64,000 nt of DNA from Chryseobacterium vaccae (GCF_009602705.1 NZ_VSWH01000001.1:1922001-1986000); one strand, 5' to 3'. Counted from the first letter of the stretch, positions 1-8,796 are shown. Made by a program: numbers and translations. The notes: generated from the sequence alone by a model not told the origin.

Positions 1-881
1 CGAAAAAAGAAGCCGGAACCGCACTCGGTATTCAGGCTGGAATCGGTAATTTTGGAGTAAGCCTGGTACAGTTGCTTTCACCACTTGTGATCAGTTTAAG
101 TATCTTTTCATTCATGGGGGGTGGCGAGATCATTGTGGAAACAGGTAAAACCATCTACTTGGAAAATATTGCGTTCATCTATGTTATTCCACTATTTATC
201 ATTGGAATCTGGGCATGGTTCTCATTAAAAAGTATTCCGGTAAAGGCATCTTTCAAAGAGCAATTGGACATCTTCAAGGATAAACATACCCTGTACTGTA
301 CAATGACCTATATCATGACCTTCGGGATTTTTGCAGGGTTTTCGGCATCCTTCCCTATGATGATCAAAAACCTGTATGTTCCTTTAGACAAAAACCTTGA
401 TCCGCTACAGTTTGCATTTTACGGACCGCTTATTGGTTCAGCATCCAGAGTGATCTTTGGAAAAGTTGCTGATAAGATCGGAGGTGCATTACTTACACAG
501 GTTACCGGAATAGCATTGATCATCCTGATTTGCAGATTGATTCTCGGAGGATATTTAACACCTACTTCTCCCGATCAGTTCGAGGGTTTCCTATTTATCG
601 TTTTAGCCATCTTTTTCTTCACAGGAATTGGAAATGCAGCAACGTTCAAGCAATTCCCAGTCATTTTCTCAGATTCTCCGAGAAAAGCAGCCGGAGTTAT
701 AGGCTGGACTGCAGCAGTGGCCGCTTTCGGACCTTTTGTGTTCAATGTTTTGATCACACAATCCAGAATGATGACAGGTGATTCAAGGCTCTTTTTCTGG
801 TTTTTGGTAGTGGGTTGCGTAATGGCTACAGCTGTCAACTGGCATTTCTATACCAAATCGGGATGTGAAAGACCTTGTTAA
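1..881 (+). CDS. narK: NarK-type nitrate/nitrite transporter, 5' truncated by window
   Basis: C-terminal part of a major facilitator protein that moves nitrate and/or nitrite across the inner membrane. The reading frame is open from base 3 to the stop, so the true start lies left of the window; the TTG at 72 is internal. The two nitrate signature motifs of the NarK family are visible: GIQAGIGNFGVSL near the left edge and GIGNAATFKQFPVIF at about 620-665. Several hydrophobic segments follow in between. The next gene begins 21 bases downstream, so it probably heads an operon with the cytochrome c and porin genes. Direction of transport (nitrate uptake or nitrite export) cannot be told from this fragment. 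Confidence 0.93.
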   Translation, partial: KKEAGTALGIQAGIGNFGVSLVQLLSPLVISLSIFSFMGGGEIIVETGKTIYLENIAFIYVIPLFIIGIWAWFSLKSIPVKASFKEQLDIFKDKHTLYCTMTYIMTFGIFAGFSASFPMMIKNLYVPLDKNLDPLQFAFYGPLIGSASRVIFGKVADKIGGALLTQVTGIALIILICRLILGGYLTPTSPDQFEGFLFIVLAIFFFTGIGNAATFKQFPVIFSDSPRKAAGVIGWTAAVAAFGPFVFNVLITQSRMMTGDSRLFFWFLVVGCVMATAVNWHFYTKSGCERPC

Positions 882-902
882 TAATAAAAACTTAAAAAAA
901 AA

Positions 903-1373
903 ATGAAAAAAAACCTCATGTTACTGATGATGATGATGATATCCATCATCCTGAATGTTGTTCTGGTCTATAAATTCTTTTATCAGGGCGAAAAAGTGAT
1001 CATTAAAAAAGACAGCAGATCCGAGATAAAAATGACCAAAGAAAACCGTGAATATGTGATGGCAGAAATGCGGGGTTTCTTGGAAAGTGTACAAAAGATC
1101 AATGACGGAATTGCTAAAAACGATCCCAATATGGTCGCCGGTGTTGGTCAGCAATCCGGAGCCTGTAAGATAAATACCATTCCTCAGGGACTGGTAAGAT
1201 CTTTACCCTATGAGTTCAAACAAATGGGCTTTCATACCCATGAACTTTTTGATGTAATGTCAAAAATGGCCAAGCAAAAATACGACAGACAGGAAATTCA
1301 GGTGAAAATGAATGAACTTCTCAACAACTGTGTTGCTTGTCATCAAACTTATAAAATAACCGCTGAACCTTAA
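903..1373 (+). CDS. Membrane-anchored cytochrome c'-like protein
   Basis: 156-residue protein with a hydrophobic N-terminal anchor (about residues 5-25) and one heme c motif, CVACH, very near the C-terminus (C143, C146, H147). A helical domain followed by a terminal CxxCH is the layout of the cytochrome c' / c556 four-helix-bundle family, whose members bind nitric oxide; sequence alone does not settle the family. It lies directly after narK and 5 bases before the porin gene, so it is probably exposed to the periplasm and transcribed with them. A role as an NO buffer or small electron carrier during nitrate respiration is inference from position. Confidence 0.7.
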   Translation: MKKNLMLLMMMMISIILNVVLVYKFFYQGEKVIIKKDSRSEIKMTKENREYVMAEMRGFLESVQKINDGIAKNDPNMVAGVGQQSGACKINTIPQGLVRSLPYEFKQMGFHTHELFDVMSKMAKQKYDRQEIQVKMNELLNNCVACHQTYKITAEP

Positions 1374-1377
1374 TGAA

Positions 1378-2664
1378 ATGTTTAAGAACAAAATTACTTT
1401 AGGCATTTTAAGCCTCGCTTTCGGATTGGCCAATGCACAAATGGATAGTCTGAAAATGAACATTGATCTGCGAACACGAGCAGAACTGGATAATGGAGCA
1501 AGAACCCTCATTCCAAAAGGGAAATCTGCAGAGACAACTGTTCTTTCCCGTGCTCGAGTCGGAATAGATTATTATTATAAAAACCTGGAAGTTTACCTCA
1601 GTGCACAGGATGTAAGAACATGGGGAGAAACAGCTTCTAATACAGGAAAAAATCAGAACTTCACCATTCATGAAGCCTGGGCAAAATATCAGTTTTCAGG
1701 CCAATTTTCTTTGAAACTAGGGAAACAGATTCTTTCCTACGACAACGAACGTTTACTTGGGACATTGGATTGGATGATGCAGGGACGAAGTTTTGAAACT
1801 TTGAAAGGTATTTATACCCTAAGTCCGAATTCTAAAATCGAAGCTGCAATCACCTACAACAATGATGATAATGATACCAATGATTTGTCCGAAAAAGAGA
1901 TTTACAGCATTTCGGAGGGTGGAGAAATCACAAAATCACTTCAGGTTTTGCATTATCAATTTACCGGAAACAACAAATTCCTATTCTCAGCCATCGCTCT
2001 GAATAATATTTTGCAAAATCCATCAGGTACCCATTATGATATGTTGACAATGGGAATCAATGCGAAAAAATATTTCGAAAACATCGGTTTTTTCGGTTCA
2101 GCATATTATCAAACGGGTAAAAACACAAGCGCTCAGATCAAGTCTGCTTATCAGTTTTCAATCAATTCAGATTTTCTGATTCATCCAAAGATTAATATTG
2201 TTGCCGGGACGGAATGGCTTTCCGGTAGGAGTTATGATACTTATTCCGGAGAAAACAGATCGTTCAGCCCTTTGTATGGAACCAATCACCTGCATAATGG
2301 GTTTATGGATTATTTTTATTTTGGAACGAGCCATTTTAACGGTTTCGGGTTGAATGATTATTATCTTAAATCTACTTTTAAGTTTAATTCTAACTCCATA
2401 ATTACGGGTAACCTGCACATTTTCACTACAAACGGAAAACTGGGTGAGAATAATCTGGAAAAAAAATATTCATCTTATTTAGGAAGCGAACTGGATCTGG
2501 TTCTCATCCAAAAATTCTGGAAAGTGATCACGGTAAACCTAGGTCATTCCTTTATGTTTGCAAGTGACAGTATGAAAGTCCTTAAAAATGTTTCAGAACC
2601 AAAAGATCTGCAAACGTGGACGTGGCTTGCTCTGAAAATTGCGCCTAATTTCAAACTGAAATAA
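1378..2664 (+). CDS. Outer-membrane beta-barrel porin (alginate-export-like)
   Basis: 428 residues beginning with a clear signal peptide that ends in ANAQ (about residue 21). The mature part is rich in alternating aromatic and polar residues, with many Tyr/Phe/Asn beta-strand stretches, as in outer-membrane barrels of the alginate-export / OprD-like type in Bacteroidota. It ends with a hydrophilic-hydrophobic strand (NFKLK). It is the last gene of the narK run and is followed by a hairpin terminator. Its place suggests an outer-membrane pore that lets nitrate or nitrite in; the substrate is inference. Confidence 0.7.
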   Translation: MFKNKITLGILSLAFGLANAQMDSLKMNIDLRTRAELDNGARTLIPKGKSAETTVLSRARVGIDYYYKNLEVYLSAQDVRTWGETASNTGKNQNFTIHEAWAKYQFSGQFSLKLGKQILSYDNERLLGTLDWMMQGRSFETLKGIYTLSPNSKIEAAITYNNDDNDTNDLSEKEIYSISEGGEITKSLQVLHYQFTGNNKFLFSAIALNNILQNPSGTHYDMLTMGINAKKYFENIGFFGSAYYQTGKNTSAQIKSAYQFSINSDFLIHPKINIVAGTEWLSGRSYDTYSGENRSFSPLYGTNHLHNGFMDYFYFGTSHFNGFGLNDYYLKSTFKFNSNSIITGNLHIFTTNGKLGENNLEKKYSSYLGSELDLVLIQKFWKVITVNLGHSFMFASDSMKVLKNVSEPKDLQTWTWLALKIAPNFKLK

Positions 2665-2677
2665 TTTGTCTTGATCG

Positions 2678-2715
2678 ATGAAAGTCATTAGAATTTTAGT
2701 GGCTTTCATTTTTTT
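2678..2715 (+). terminator. Rho-independent terminator after the narK-porin run
   Basis: ATGAAAGTCA pairs with TGGCTTTCAT (10-bp stem with two G-T/G-C wobbles allowed, 12-nt loop) and runs straight into seven T residues. It begins 14 bases after the porin stop codon. Confidence 0.75.
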
Positions 2716-2825
2716 AAGCTTCACTTCAACTTTATACCAAATATGAATCTCCTAAAATCTATGGTTTCGGCGAGGTTTTTGTATTTTTACAACCAAGTTA
2801 GTAGTTTAATCATTAATAAGAATAA

Positions 2826-3263
2826 ATGTTGATATTTTCGAATACATGTCAGTATGCAATAAAAGCATGTATTATACTTGCCATTGAAAGGCGGAAGATT
2901 GGGATCGCAGATATTTCGGAAAAAATAGGCACCCCTACCCCTTTCACTTCCAAAATTTTACAGCATATGACCAGAAAAAAACTGATTTCTTCAGGAAAAG
3001 GAAAAGGTGGTGGTTTTTATCTCGATGATGAACAATTTGAGAATCTGACAATCAAAGACATCTATGAAAATTTTGAAGGTAAGGAAGTTCTTACCTCATG
3101 TCTTTTAGGGTTATCCTTATGTAATGGGGAAAATCCCTGTCCCATTCATCACCTTGCTGTTGCTGTAAAGGAAAAAGTGATGATCATGTTCCAATATAAG
3201 ATCAAAGATCTGAAAGATCTTGGAAGTGTAATGAAGCTGATGAATGAACCAGGAGTATTTTAA
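2826..3263 (+). CDS. Rrf2-family Fe-S regulator (NsrR-like), copy 1
   Basis: 145-residue winged-helix regulator. The N-terminus (CQYAIKACIIL) and the wing (GKGKGGGFYL) are typical of the Rrf2 family. Three cysteines, C92, C99 and C105, in a C-x6-C-x5-C pattern are placed like the iron-sulfur ligands of NsrR and IscR, so it probably senses NO or redox state through a cluster. It stands alone between the porin terminator and a convergent gene. A second Rrf2 protein with the same cysteine spacing is encoded at 15444-15875. I do not see a clear copy of the shared palindrome upstream of this copy. Confidence 0.88.
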   Translation: MLIFSNTCQYAIKACIILAIERRKIGIADISEKIGTPTPFTSKILQHMTRKKLISSGKGKGGGFYLDDEQFENLTIKDIYENFEGKEVLTSCLLGLSLCNGENPCPIHHLAVAVKEKVMIMFQYKIKDLKDLGSVMKLMNEPGVF

Positions 3264-3273
3264 ATTCTACAGC

Positions 3274-5076
3274 TTATAACTGCGGAATCTGGATCTGATC
3301 AATTTTTGATCTGTATGATTTCAGTTCAGAAAAAATACGGTCTACTTTTGATCTGAAATAATTTGTATGGGCAAAAAGATCTTCATAATAAGCAATTCCT
3401 TTCAGTAAATTAGCTTTGAAGCTCTCCCATTTTTTCACCTGAGATTTGGTGATCTCTTCAGAAAAATCGGCTATTTCGTTTTTAAGATGATCCACATACA
3501 GTTTCAATTCGTTGATAAAGACATTTGGACGGCGTTCATCCGGCAAAACATTTTCGTATCCGTAAATATGGCGAACCATTTCCGAAAGTGAAAGTTCTCT
3601 GTCGAAAAAGCTAAGATTAGGTCCCGGGCAAATAACAACTCCCTGTTTCTCACCTTTTGTCGGCAATCCGTGTTCCAGATAAGCGGAATTGACAAGACCT
3701 ACACAAAGGCAGGATTTATCGGTGATATTTTTTCTGCTTTTTTCGTATTGTTTATCTGTAAGATTTGCTCTGTTATTTTCCAGCTCATCCATTTTGATAT
3801 CCTGATATTTTTTTGAAGCGGTACAGGTTCCTTTCGGATCAAATTCTTTGCTTAAAGCCAAAAGTTTTTTAGGACATGAACTCCCGAACTTACTTTTTGC
3901 TATATTTTTTTCCTTGATGATCTCATTGCTTGTTCCTTTGATTGTATTGAACGGAACTCCCAATGGTGATATGTTGCTCAGATAGAAGTCTTCTTCTTTT
4001 CCTTTCACCAGAAGATCTCTTGTTTCCTGATCGAGAGAAGTAGCTTCCGGAACCAACAAAAACGGAGAACCCCATCCTACACTGTCTGCATTATAATTTG
4101 AGAGAAGAAATTCGTGTTCTTCAGAAGTTCCTACACCGCCTTGTACAGAAATTTTAATGTCTAAAGGCTCGGAAGGAGCCGTTTTACTCTTTTGTTTCAA
4201 TGCTTCGCTCCATAAAGAATATGCCGAAAACTGGAGTTCACTCTTTTTTTGTTTGAATTCCTCCATGATTGGACCCATCAAAAGTCCGTCCGTAGCAAAA
4301 GCATGACCACCACAATTCAAACCGGATTCTATTCTGTATTCCGAAACCCAAAGTCCTTTTTTTGCAAGAAAATTTCCCTGGATCATCGCTGAACGGAAAT
4401 CACTTACCTTGATGATGATCTTCTTTTTCAGTTCTCCGTTTTCATTAGGAAAAAAGTGTTCAAATTCCTCCAGATAGCTGTATAATCTGGGATTCATCCC
4501 TGCTGAAAACACTACAGATGAAGACAGTTTACTCTTCGCAAAACCACGCAGAGAAGCATGGGCATCATTATAAATCGTAGGAAGCTGTACATCCTTCACG
4601 AAGTTGTCCTTATCTACTTTGGTCATGATGTTGACATCAATTTCGCCCGGAAAAAGGTTTTCATCAATGAATTTTTTAATGTCTGCTGCGAGATCGTTTT
4701 TCTTATCGAGAATGTTCTGTAATCCTTTTTTGAAATCGGAAGTACTCGGCAACATTCCGATAAACTGTTTTAAGCTTTCTGTGTTTTTGGTAATTTCTTC
4801 TTTAAAATCTTTACATTTTTTCGTAACAATATCATCCATCATATCCAGATATGCCGTGATTCTTCTCGCTCTGTGATCTTCCGATTTTATGGAAATGGCA
4901 GAATAATCAAAATTGAATTTCTTACTGTAAAAATCTCTCATTCTTTCCACGATCTCATCATCGATAATAGACACTACGGAAGAAATTCCAAACTGGGCAA
5001 CACGGATCGGACTGTCTATGGTATAAGCCAGTCCCATTACAGGAATATGAAAATTGTGTACTGGTTTTTTGTTCAT
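3274..5076 (-). CDS. Divergent nitronate monooxygenase-like TIM-barrel protein
   Basis: 600 residues, not recognised as a characterised protein. Spaced motifs match the nitronate monooxygenase (2-nitropropane dioxygenase) flavin TIM barrel: IPVMGLAYTIDSP with a following ISSVVS at the N-terminus, ESGLNCGGHAF (about 250-260), IKISVQGGVGTS (about 308-318) and DSVGWGSPFLL (331-341). Unlike that roughly 350-residue family it has a long helical insert (about 60-185) and a C-terminal part with cysteines C401, C418, C456, C458 and C483 that could hold a metal cluster. Its start codon overlaps the stop of the upstream membrane-protein gene (TAATG), so the two are translationally coupled and seem to belong to the molybdate-transport operon. 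Function is unknown; a redox role with a nitrogen compound is only a guess. Confidence 0.6.
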   Translation of the reverse strand: MNKKPVHNFHIPVMGLAYTIDSPIRVAQFGISSVVSIIDDEIVERMRDFYSKKFNFDYSAISIKSEDHRARRITAYLDMMDDIVTKKCKDFKEEITKNTESLKQFIGMLPSTSDFKKGLQNILDKKNDLAADIKKFIDENLFPGEIDVNIMTKVDKDNFVKDVQLPTIYNDAHASLRGFAKSKLSSSVVFSAGMNPRLYSYLEEFEHFFPNENGELKKKIIIKVSDFRSAMIQGNFLAKKGLWVSEYRIESGLNCGGHAFATDGLLMGPIMEEFKQKKSELQFSAYSLWSEALKQKSKTAPSEPLDIKISVQGGVGTSEEHEFLLSNYNADSVGWGSPFLLVPEATSLDQETRDLLVKGKEEDFYLSNISPLGVPFNTIKGTSNEIIKEKNIAKSKFGSSCPKKLLALSKEFDPKGTCTASKKYQDIKMDELENNRANLTDKQYEKSRKNITDKSCLCVGLVNSAYLEHGLPTKGEKQGVVICPGPNLSFFDRELSLSEMVRHIYGYENVLPDERRPNVFINELKLYVDHLKNEIADFSEEITKSQVKKWESFKANLLKGIAYYEDLFAHTNYFRSKVDRIFSELKSYRSKIDQIQIPQL

Positions 5077-6329
5077 TATTTATTAAATTGGTTTAGATTG
5101 GTATTTTTAAATTCTTTATTGATGTAATTCTTTATTCTTAAAGCTCTGATAAACATCCCGATCGAGATCATAATGACCACCGAAGCAAAAAGCAGCCAGT
5201 ATTTTGCACTTAAAAATGGAATGTAAACGATGGAAAAGAATCCCGAAAGTCCCAAAATAACCTCATTACATATGATCCCGAAGATCATGATCACAATACT
5301 GGTCTGAAGGAATTTGTTGATCTTGATATTTTCCAGATGCAGCATTTTCCAGATCAGGAAAAGACTCACTCCCATCAGTAAAACTAAGTGCAAATACCCG
5401 ATCACGATATTGATATTGCTGAAAGCGTAAATTCCCAGTTCAGGAATTGCCGATAAGATCTGAAGAATGAATTTTCCTAAAAATGCAAAGCCTACAACCA
5501 CAAGAAGCCATTTTTGTATGACATGCTGTTTTTTGAATAGTTTGGTTTGCTCGAACCATCTCCAAAGTTTAATTGCTCCTATAATCTGAAGGATAGAAAT
5601 CACACCGAAAAAGATGTGAAGGAGCTCCGGCATATCTATCCATAAAATGGAAAGTCCATATCCGAAAAAACATCCAACAGCCAATAAGCGGAAAATGGTT
5701 TTATTCAGTTTTTCCTGAATTTGAACGCCGTATTTTTTCAGGGAGATCAAAAACAAACCTATGGAGGAAAACAGGAAAAATCCGTTATACTGAAAATGAA
5801 GATAAAAATAGGTAGAAGCTCTGAACAGCACATCGAACTCGTCTTTCCTTGCCGAAAAATATCCCAACCCGAAAATTCCGATCGCCGACAATGTAGCAAA
5901 GAATGCTCCTGACTTCAGCCAAATGGTTTCAGGATTCTTATTTTTCCTAAGATCAATCAGTAAAAATAGATAATAAGCAAAACCGGTAAATAAAGCTACT
6001 GAAGAAAACACGATGGAAAGCCAGAAATACCCTCCATAAAGAAAAGTAATCAGCATTCCGTATGAACCGATCTGATTAAAAATCTGCAAAAACTGATACT
6101 TTGAAACGGCAATTCCAGCATCACTTTCAGTCAGGTATTTCGTAACAAAAAGATAAATCGCTGCCGAAACCCATCCGTAAAATGCAAAATGAGAATGCGA
6201 TTCCTGCATGAATTTATGAGAAAATCCCGGAAGTGAAAATGCGAGATTATACCTCATCATAACACCGACCACCGATACTATGAAGAAATTGAACAGGCAA
6301 AGCTTCAGCCAGAAATTAAAGTTTTTCAT
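5076..6329 (-). CDS. Polytopic membrane protein with conserved-looking histidines
   Basis: 417 residues with roughly a dozen hydrophobic segments. Histidines sit at membrane edges: H45 and H47 in ESHSHFAFYGW, H178 in YLHFQYNG, H238 in ELLHIFFG and H314 in GYLHLVLL. The HSHFAFYGW motif recalls the HGHAALFG motif of NorB and the heme-ligand histidines of heme-copper oxidase or NnrS-type proteins, so it may be a heme (and perhaps copper) membrane protein. It is not long enough, and lacks the clear motifs, to be called an oxidase subunit I. It lies 13 bases after modC and is coupled to the TIM-barrel gene that follows. Confidence 0.55.
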   Translation of the reverse strand: MKNFNFWLKLCLFNFFIVSVVGVMMRYNLAFSLPGFSHKFMQESHSHFAFYGWVSAAIYLFVTKYLTESDAGIAVSKYQFLQIFNQIGSYGMLITFLYGGYFWLSIVFSSVALFTGFAYYLFLLIDLRKNKNPETIWLKSGAFFATLSAIGIFGLGYFSARKDEFDVLFRASTYFYLHFQYNGFFLFSSIGLFLISLKKYGVQIQEKLNKTIFRLLAVGCFFGYGLSILWIDMPELLHIFFGVISILQIIGAIKLWRWFEQTKLFKKQHVIQKWLLVVVGFAFLGKFILQILSAIPELGIYAFSNINIVIGYLHLVLLMGVSLFLIWKMLHLENIKINKFLQTSIVIMIFGIICNEVILGLSGFFSIVYIPFLSAKYWLLFASVVIMISIGMFIRALRIKNYINKEFKNTNLNQFNK

Positions 6330-6342
6330 TACTACATTATTT

Positions 6343-6963
6343 TCATTTAATCATCAATTTTCTACACGGAAAAGCACTGAGTTCCTCTTCGCTATGATTG
6401 GTCATAAAAACCGTCGCTCCATTATTTTGATGTTCAACGATCTCCGTCATCATTATTTTTCTCATTAAAGGATCCACTGCGGAAAGCGGTTCATCAAGGA
6501 GAATGATCTCAGCATCCTGAACCAAAGCTCTTGCCAATGCAATCCTCTGCTGTTGCCCTCCTGAAAGTTTTGATGGGAAAACATTTTCAAAGTTTTTAAG
6601 GTTAAATTTTTCCAGTAAACGATCGATTTTTTCAGTGTTTTTTTCCTTCTGTGCAAAAGTAATATTCTGTCTTACCGTCATATTCGGAAACAAAGCATAA
6701 TTCTGAAACATCAATGCTGTATTACGTTTTTGCGGAGGAAGAAAAATCCGGTTTTCAGTATCCAATACCGTTTCGTTGTTGATGTTAATCACCCCAAAAT
6801 TCGGAGTAAGCAATCCTGCCATGATCTTAAAAAACACAGTCTTTCCAATCCCCGAATCTCCGGAAACGTGTATAATCCCACCTGTTTCCAGCTGTTCATT
6901 AACCTCTAACATTTTACTTCCCGAAGAGGTAAAAATCTGATGTTTTAGGTGGATCTCAATCAT
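6343..6963 (-). CDS. modC: Molybdate ABC transporter ATPase ModC, short form
   Basis: ATP-binding subunit that powers molybdate import. Walker A GDSGIGKT (residues 35-42), signature LSGGQQQR (133-140) and Walker B ILLDEP (154-159) are all present, and a switch histidine follows in MTNHSEE. At 206 residues it has only the nucleotide-binding domain; the C-terminal molybdate-binding (TOBE/MOP) domain of longer ModC proteins is absent. Its start overlaps the end of modB by four bases. Substrate assignment rests on the modA and modB neighbours and on the many molybdenum genes nearby. Confidence 0.88.
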   Translation of the reverse strand: MIEIHLKHQIFTSSGSKMLEVNEQLETGGIIHVSGDSGIGKTVFFKIMAGLLTPNFGVININNETVLDTENRIFLPPQKRNTALMFQNYALFPNMTVRQNITFAQKEKNTEKIDRLLEKFNLKNFENVFPSKLSGGQQQRIALARALVQDAEIILLDEPLSAVDPLMRKIMMTEIVEHQNNGATVFMTNHSEEELSAFPCRKLMIK

Positions 6964-7643
6964 CGGAAAGTTGTAAAGTTAATTTTGCGGTTAATACTGT
7001 AAATCAGAAGCAAGATTAAAAAAGACAGTATGAAAAGGACAAATGCATACTTATTGGCTGCTTCAAAATTAAGTGCCTGAACCTGATCGTAAATAGCCAC
7101 TGAGGCAATTCTTGTTTCCTTCGGAATATTTCCTCCCACCATGATCACAATCCCGAATTCCCCTATACAATGCGCAAAAGTGAGCGCAATAGCTGTAATA
7201 ACGGAAGTCTTTATATTGGGGATAAGCACGCGGAAAAGGGTAACCAATTTTGATTTTCCCATCGTGTAGGAAGCTTGTCTAAGTTCATCAGGCAACGCTG
7301 AAAATCCATTCTGTAAAGGCTGGATCATAAACGGAAGGTTAGCAATAATACTCGACACAACAATTCCATTGAACGAAAAAGCCAACCGGACATCGAAACA
7401 TTCCTGAAGATATTTCCCGAACGCATTTTCCGGACTGAAAGCCACCAAAAGATAATATCCCATTACGGTAGGAGGCAGTACCATTGGCATACAAATAAGA
7501 GTTTCCAGAACAAATTTCAGCTTGAAACGGGAATAGGTGAGCCAATATGCCACAGGAATTCCTATGATGATCAGTATCAAAGTGGTCACCAATGCTAATT
7601 TTCCTGTTAGGAATAATGTGTAGATAAATTCCTGATCTAGCAT
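6960..7643 (-). CDS. modB: Molybdate ABC transporter permease ModB
   Basis: 227-residue inner-membrane permease with about five hydrophobic segments. It carries the ModB/CysT-type cytoplasmic loop: the run from ASYTMGKSK through FRVLIPNIK and the following ALTFAHCIGEFGIV is the EAA-like coupling region that contacts ModC. The stop of modA directly abuts its start. Together with ModA and ModC it imports molybdate for the nitrate reductase cofactor. Confidence 0.92.
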   Translation of the reverse strand: MLDQEFIYTLFLTGKLALVTTLILIIIGIPVAYWLTYSRFKLKFVLETLICMPMVLPPTVMGYYLLVAFSPENAFGKYLQECFDVRLAFSFNGIVVSSIIANLPFMIQPLQNGFSALPDELRQASYTMGKSKLVTLFRVLIPNIKTSVITAIALTFAHCIGEFGIVIMVGGNIPKETRIASVAIYDQVQALNFEAANKYAFVLFILSFLILLLIYSINRKINFTTFR

Positions 7644-8453
7644 TTAGTGTCGTATTTCAGTTTGGTATCCGTATTTTTGCCAGATCTGTGCTGTTTTTCG
7701 GCTTCTTATAAAATCAAAGAACTGCTTGGCTTCTGTCTGTTTTTTTCCTTTCAGCAGGATGCCGCTTTGTGGGATTGAAGCTGCTTCGTTCTCCGACAAG
7801 AGATAATAATTCCCTTTAGCTTTCATTTCTTTGCTCATAGCTGTAGAAAGGGCTATAAAAGCGAGATCAGCATTCCCTGTAGCGGCAAATTGTGCAGCCT
7901 GACCAATGTTTTCCGCCCAGACTATTTTGTGTTCGATCTTTGGATAGATTCCTGTATTTTTCAAAGCCTGAACGGTATTTTTCCCATATGGAGCCAATTC
8001 AGGATCAGCAATTGCGATTTTTTTTATTTCGGGGTTCAATGATGTTTGCAAACCTTCTGAAAGATCAAATGCCGAGCTCCACATCGCTACTTTTCCTAAT
8101 GCATATATTTCGGCTTTACCGAAATTCCTGTTTTCGTTTTTAATTTTCTCTATGAAAGAGGAATCTGCGGAGAGAAAGAGATCAAAGGGTGCTCCATTGA
8201 CGATCTGCTGAGTCAATAATCCTGAAGATCCGAAGGTAAGTTCTATTTTTTTACCGGGATTTTCCGTTATATAAAGTTTTTTTAATTCTTCCAGAACATC
8301 TCTGAGGTTAGCCGCTGCTGCAACAGAAACAAATGAATTTTGTGTGCTATTTTTCTGATGGCCAGATTCTTTTTTACAGCCAAAAAAAAGTAACAAAGTG
8401 AAAATGGTAAAAAATAAATGTCCGAATCGAATCAATCTGTCCATAAGTAGCAC
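7644..8453 (-). CDS. modA: Molybdate-binding lipoprotein ModA
   Basis: 269-residue periplasmic binding protein. The N-terminus is a lipoprotein signal with a lipobox at LLFFGC. The typical ModA motifs are present: VSVAAAANLRDVLEEL, FGSSGLLTQQI, GAPFDLFLSAD and NADLAFIALS. It is the first gene of an apparent five-gene run, modA-modB-modC plus the two uncharacterised genes after modC, with gaps of 13 bases or less. A palindrome of the island's shared type and a TATCTTTG -7 box lie directly upstream. Confidence 0.93.
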   Translation of the reverse strand: MLLMDRLIRFGHLFFTIFTLLLFFGCKKESGHQKNSTQNSFVSVAAAANLRDVLEELKKLYITENPGKKIELTFGSSGLLTQQIVNGAPFDLFLSADSSFIEKIKNENRNFGKAEIYALGKVAMWSSAFDLSEGLQTSLNPEIKKIAIADPELAPYGKNTVQALKNTGIYPKIEHKIVWAENIGQAAQFAATGNADLAFIALSTAMSKEMKAKGNYYLLSENEAASIPQSGILLKGKKQTEAKQFFDFIRSRKTAQIWQKYGYQTEIRH

Positions 8454-8469
8454 GAAAAGAAAGATTTAT

Positions 8470-8501
8470 AATAAGACTTTCTTATCTCTTTTCAAAGATA
8501 A
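8470..8501 (-). promoter_or_regulatory. modA promoter with shared palindromic operator
   Basis: On the minus strand a TATCTTTG -7 box (8494-8501) is followed directly by AAAAGAGA-TAAGAAAG-TCTTATTA (8470-8493), a copy of the 24-bp palindrome seen upstream of other anaerobic genes here. A regulator bound there would cover the transcription start, which suggests repression. Confidence 0.6.
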
Positions 8502-8547
8502 GGGTATAAGTTGAATTATTCAAATAACATTTCGTGAAAAATGAAGA

Positions 8548-8772
8548 TTAATCCAGTTTTTTCAGGGTCATGCATTTTTCTTTTTCTCCTGTTTTTATCA
8601 CAGAAATGTCAACATATTTTACCAATCGTTTGCTTGCCAATTCAAACTCTTTTGCCTTTTTATCAGCATATTCGTAGGTATACCCTACTCCCATCACCAC
8701 TTTATGGCCGTTGCAGATCCCCATTGCCAAATAGAGGTACTCGCCTATTCCTGCCTGTTTATAAGTAGTCAT
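8548..8772 (-). CDS. Small conserved-looking hypothetical protein
   Basis: 74 residues, not recognised. The protein is soluble-looking, with mixed alpha/beta character: GIGEYLYLAMGICNGHKVVMGVGYTY followed by a charged helix (YADKKAKEFELASKRL). No signal peptide or known motif. It lies 24 bases after the hemerythrin gene on the same strand, so it may be the last gene of the norB-side transcript. The overlapping plus-strand frame looks like an antisense shadow. Confidence 0.5.
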   Translation of the reverse strand: MTTYKQAGIGEYLYLAMGICNGHKVVMGVGYTYEYADKKAKEFELASKRLVKYVDISVIKTGEKEKCMTLKKLD

Positions 8773-8796
8773 ACTGTTTAAAATTAATGATAAAAA

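Noticed and set aside
8454..8547. Molybdenum riboswitch upstream of modA
   Set aside because: The leader is short and AT-rich with only a palindromic operator; no conserved riboswitch structure is seen.
8541..8768. Plus-strand frame opposite the 74-residue protein
   Set aside because: Composition is unlike a protein and the minus-strand frame has the better start and neighbour spacing.
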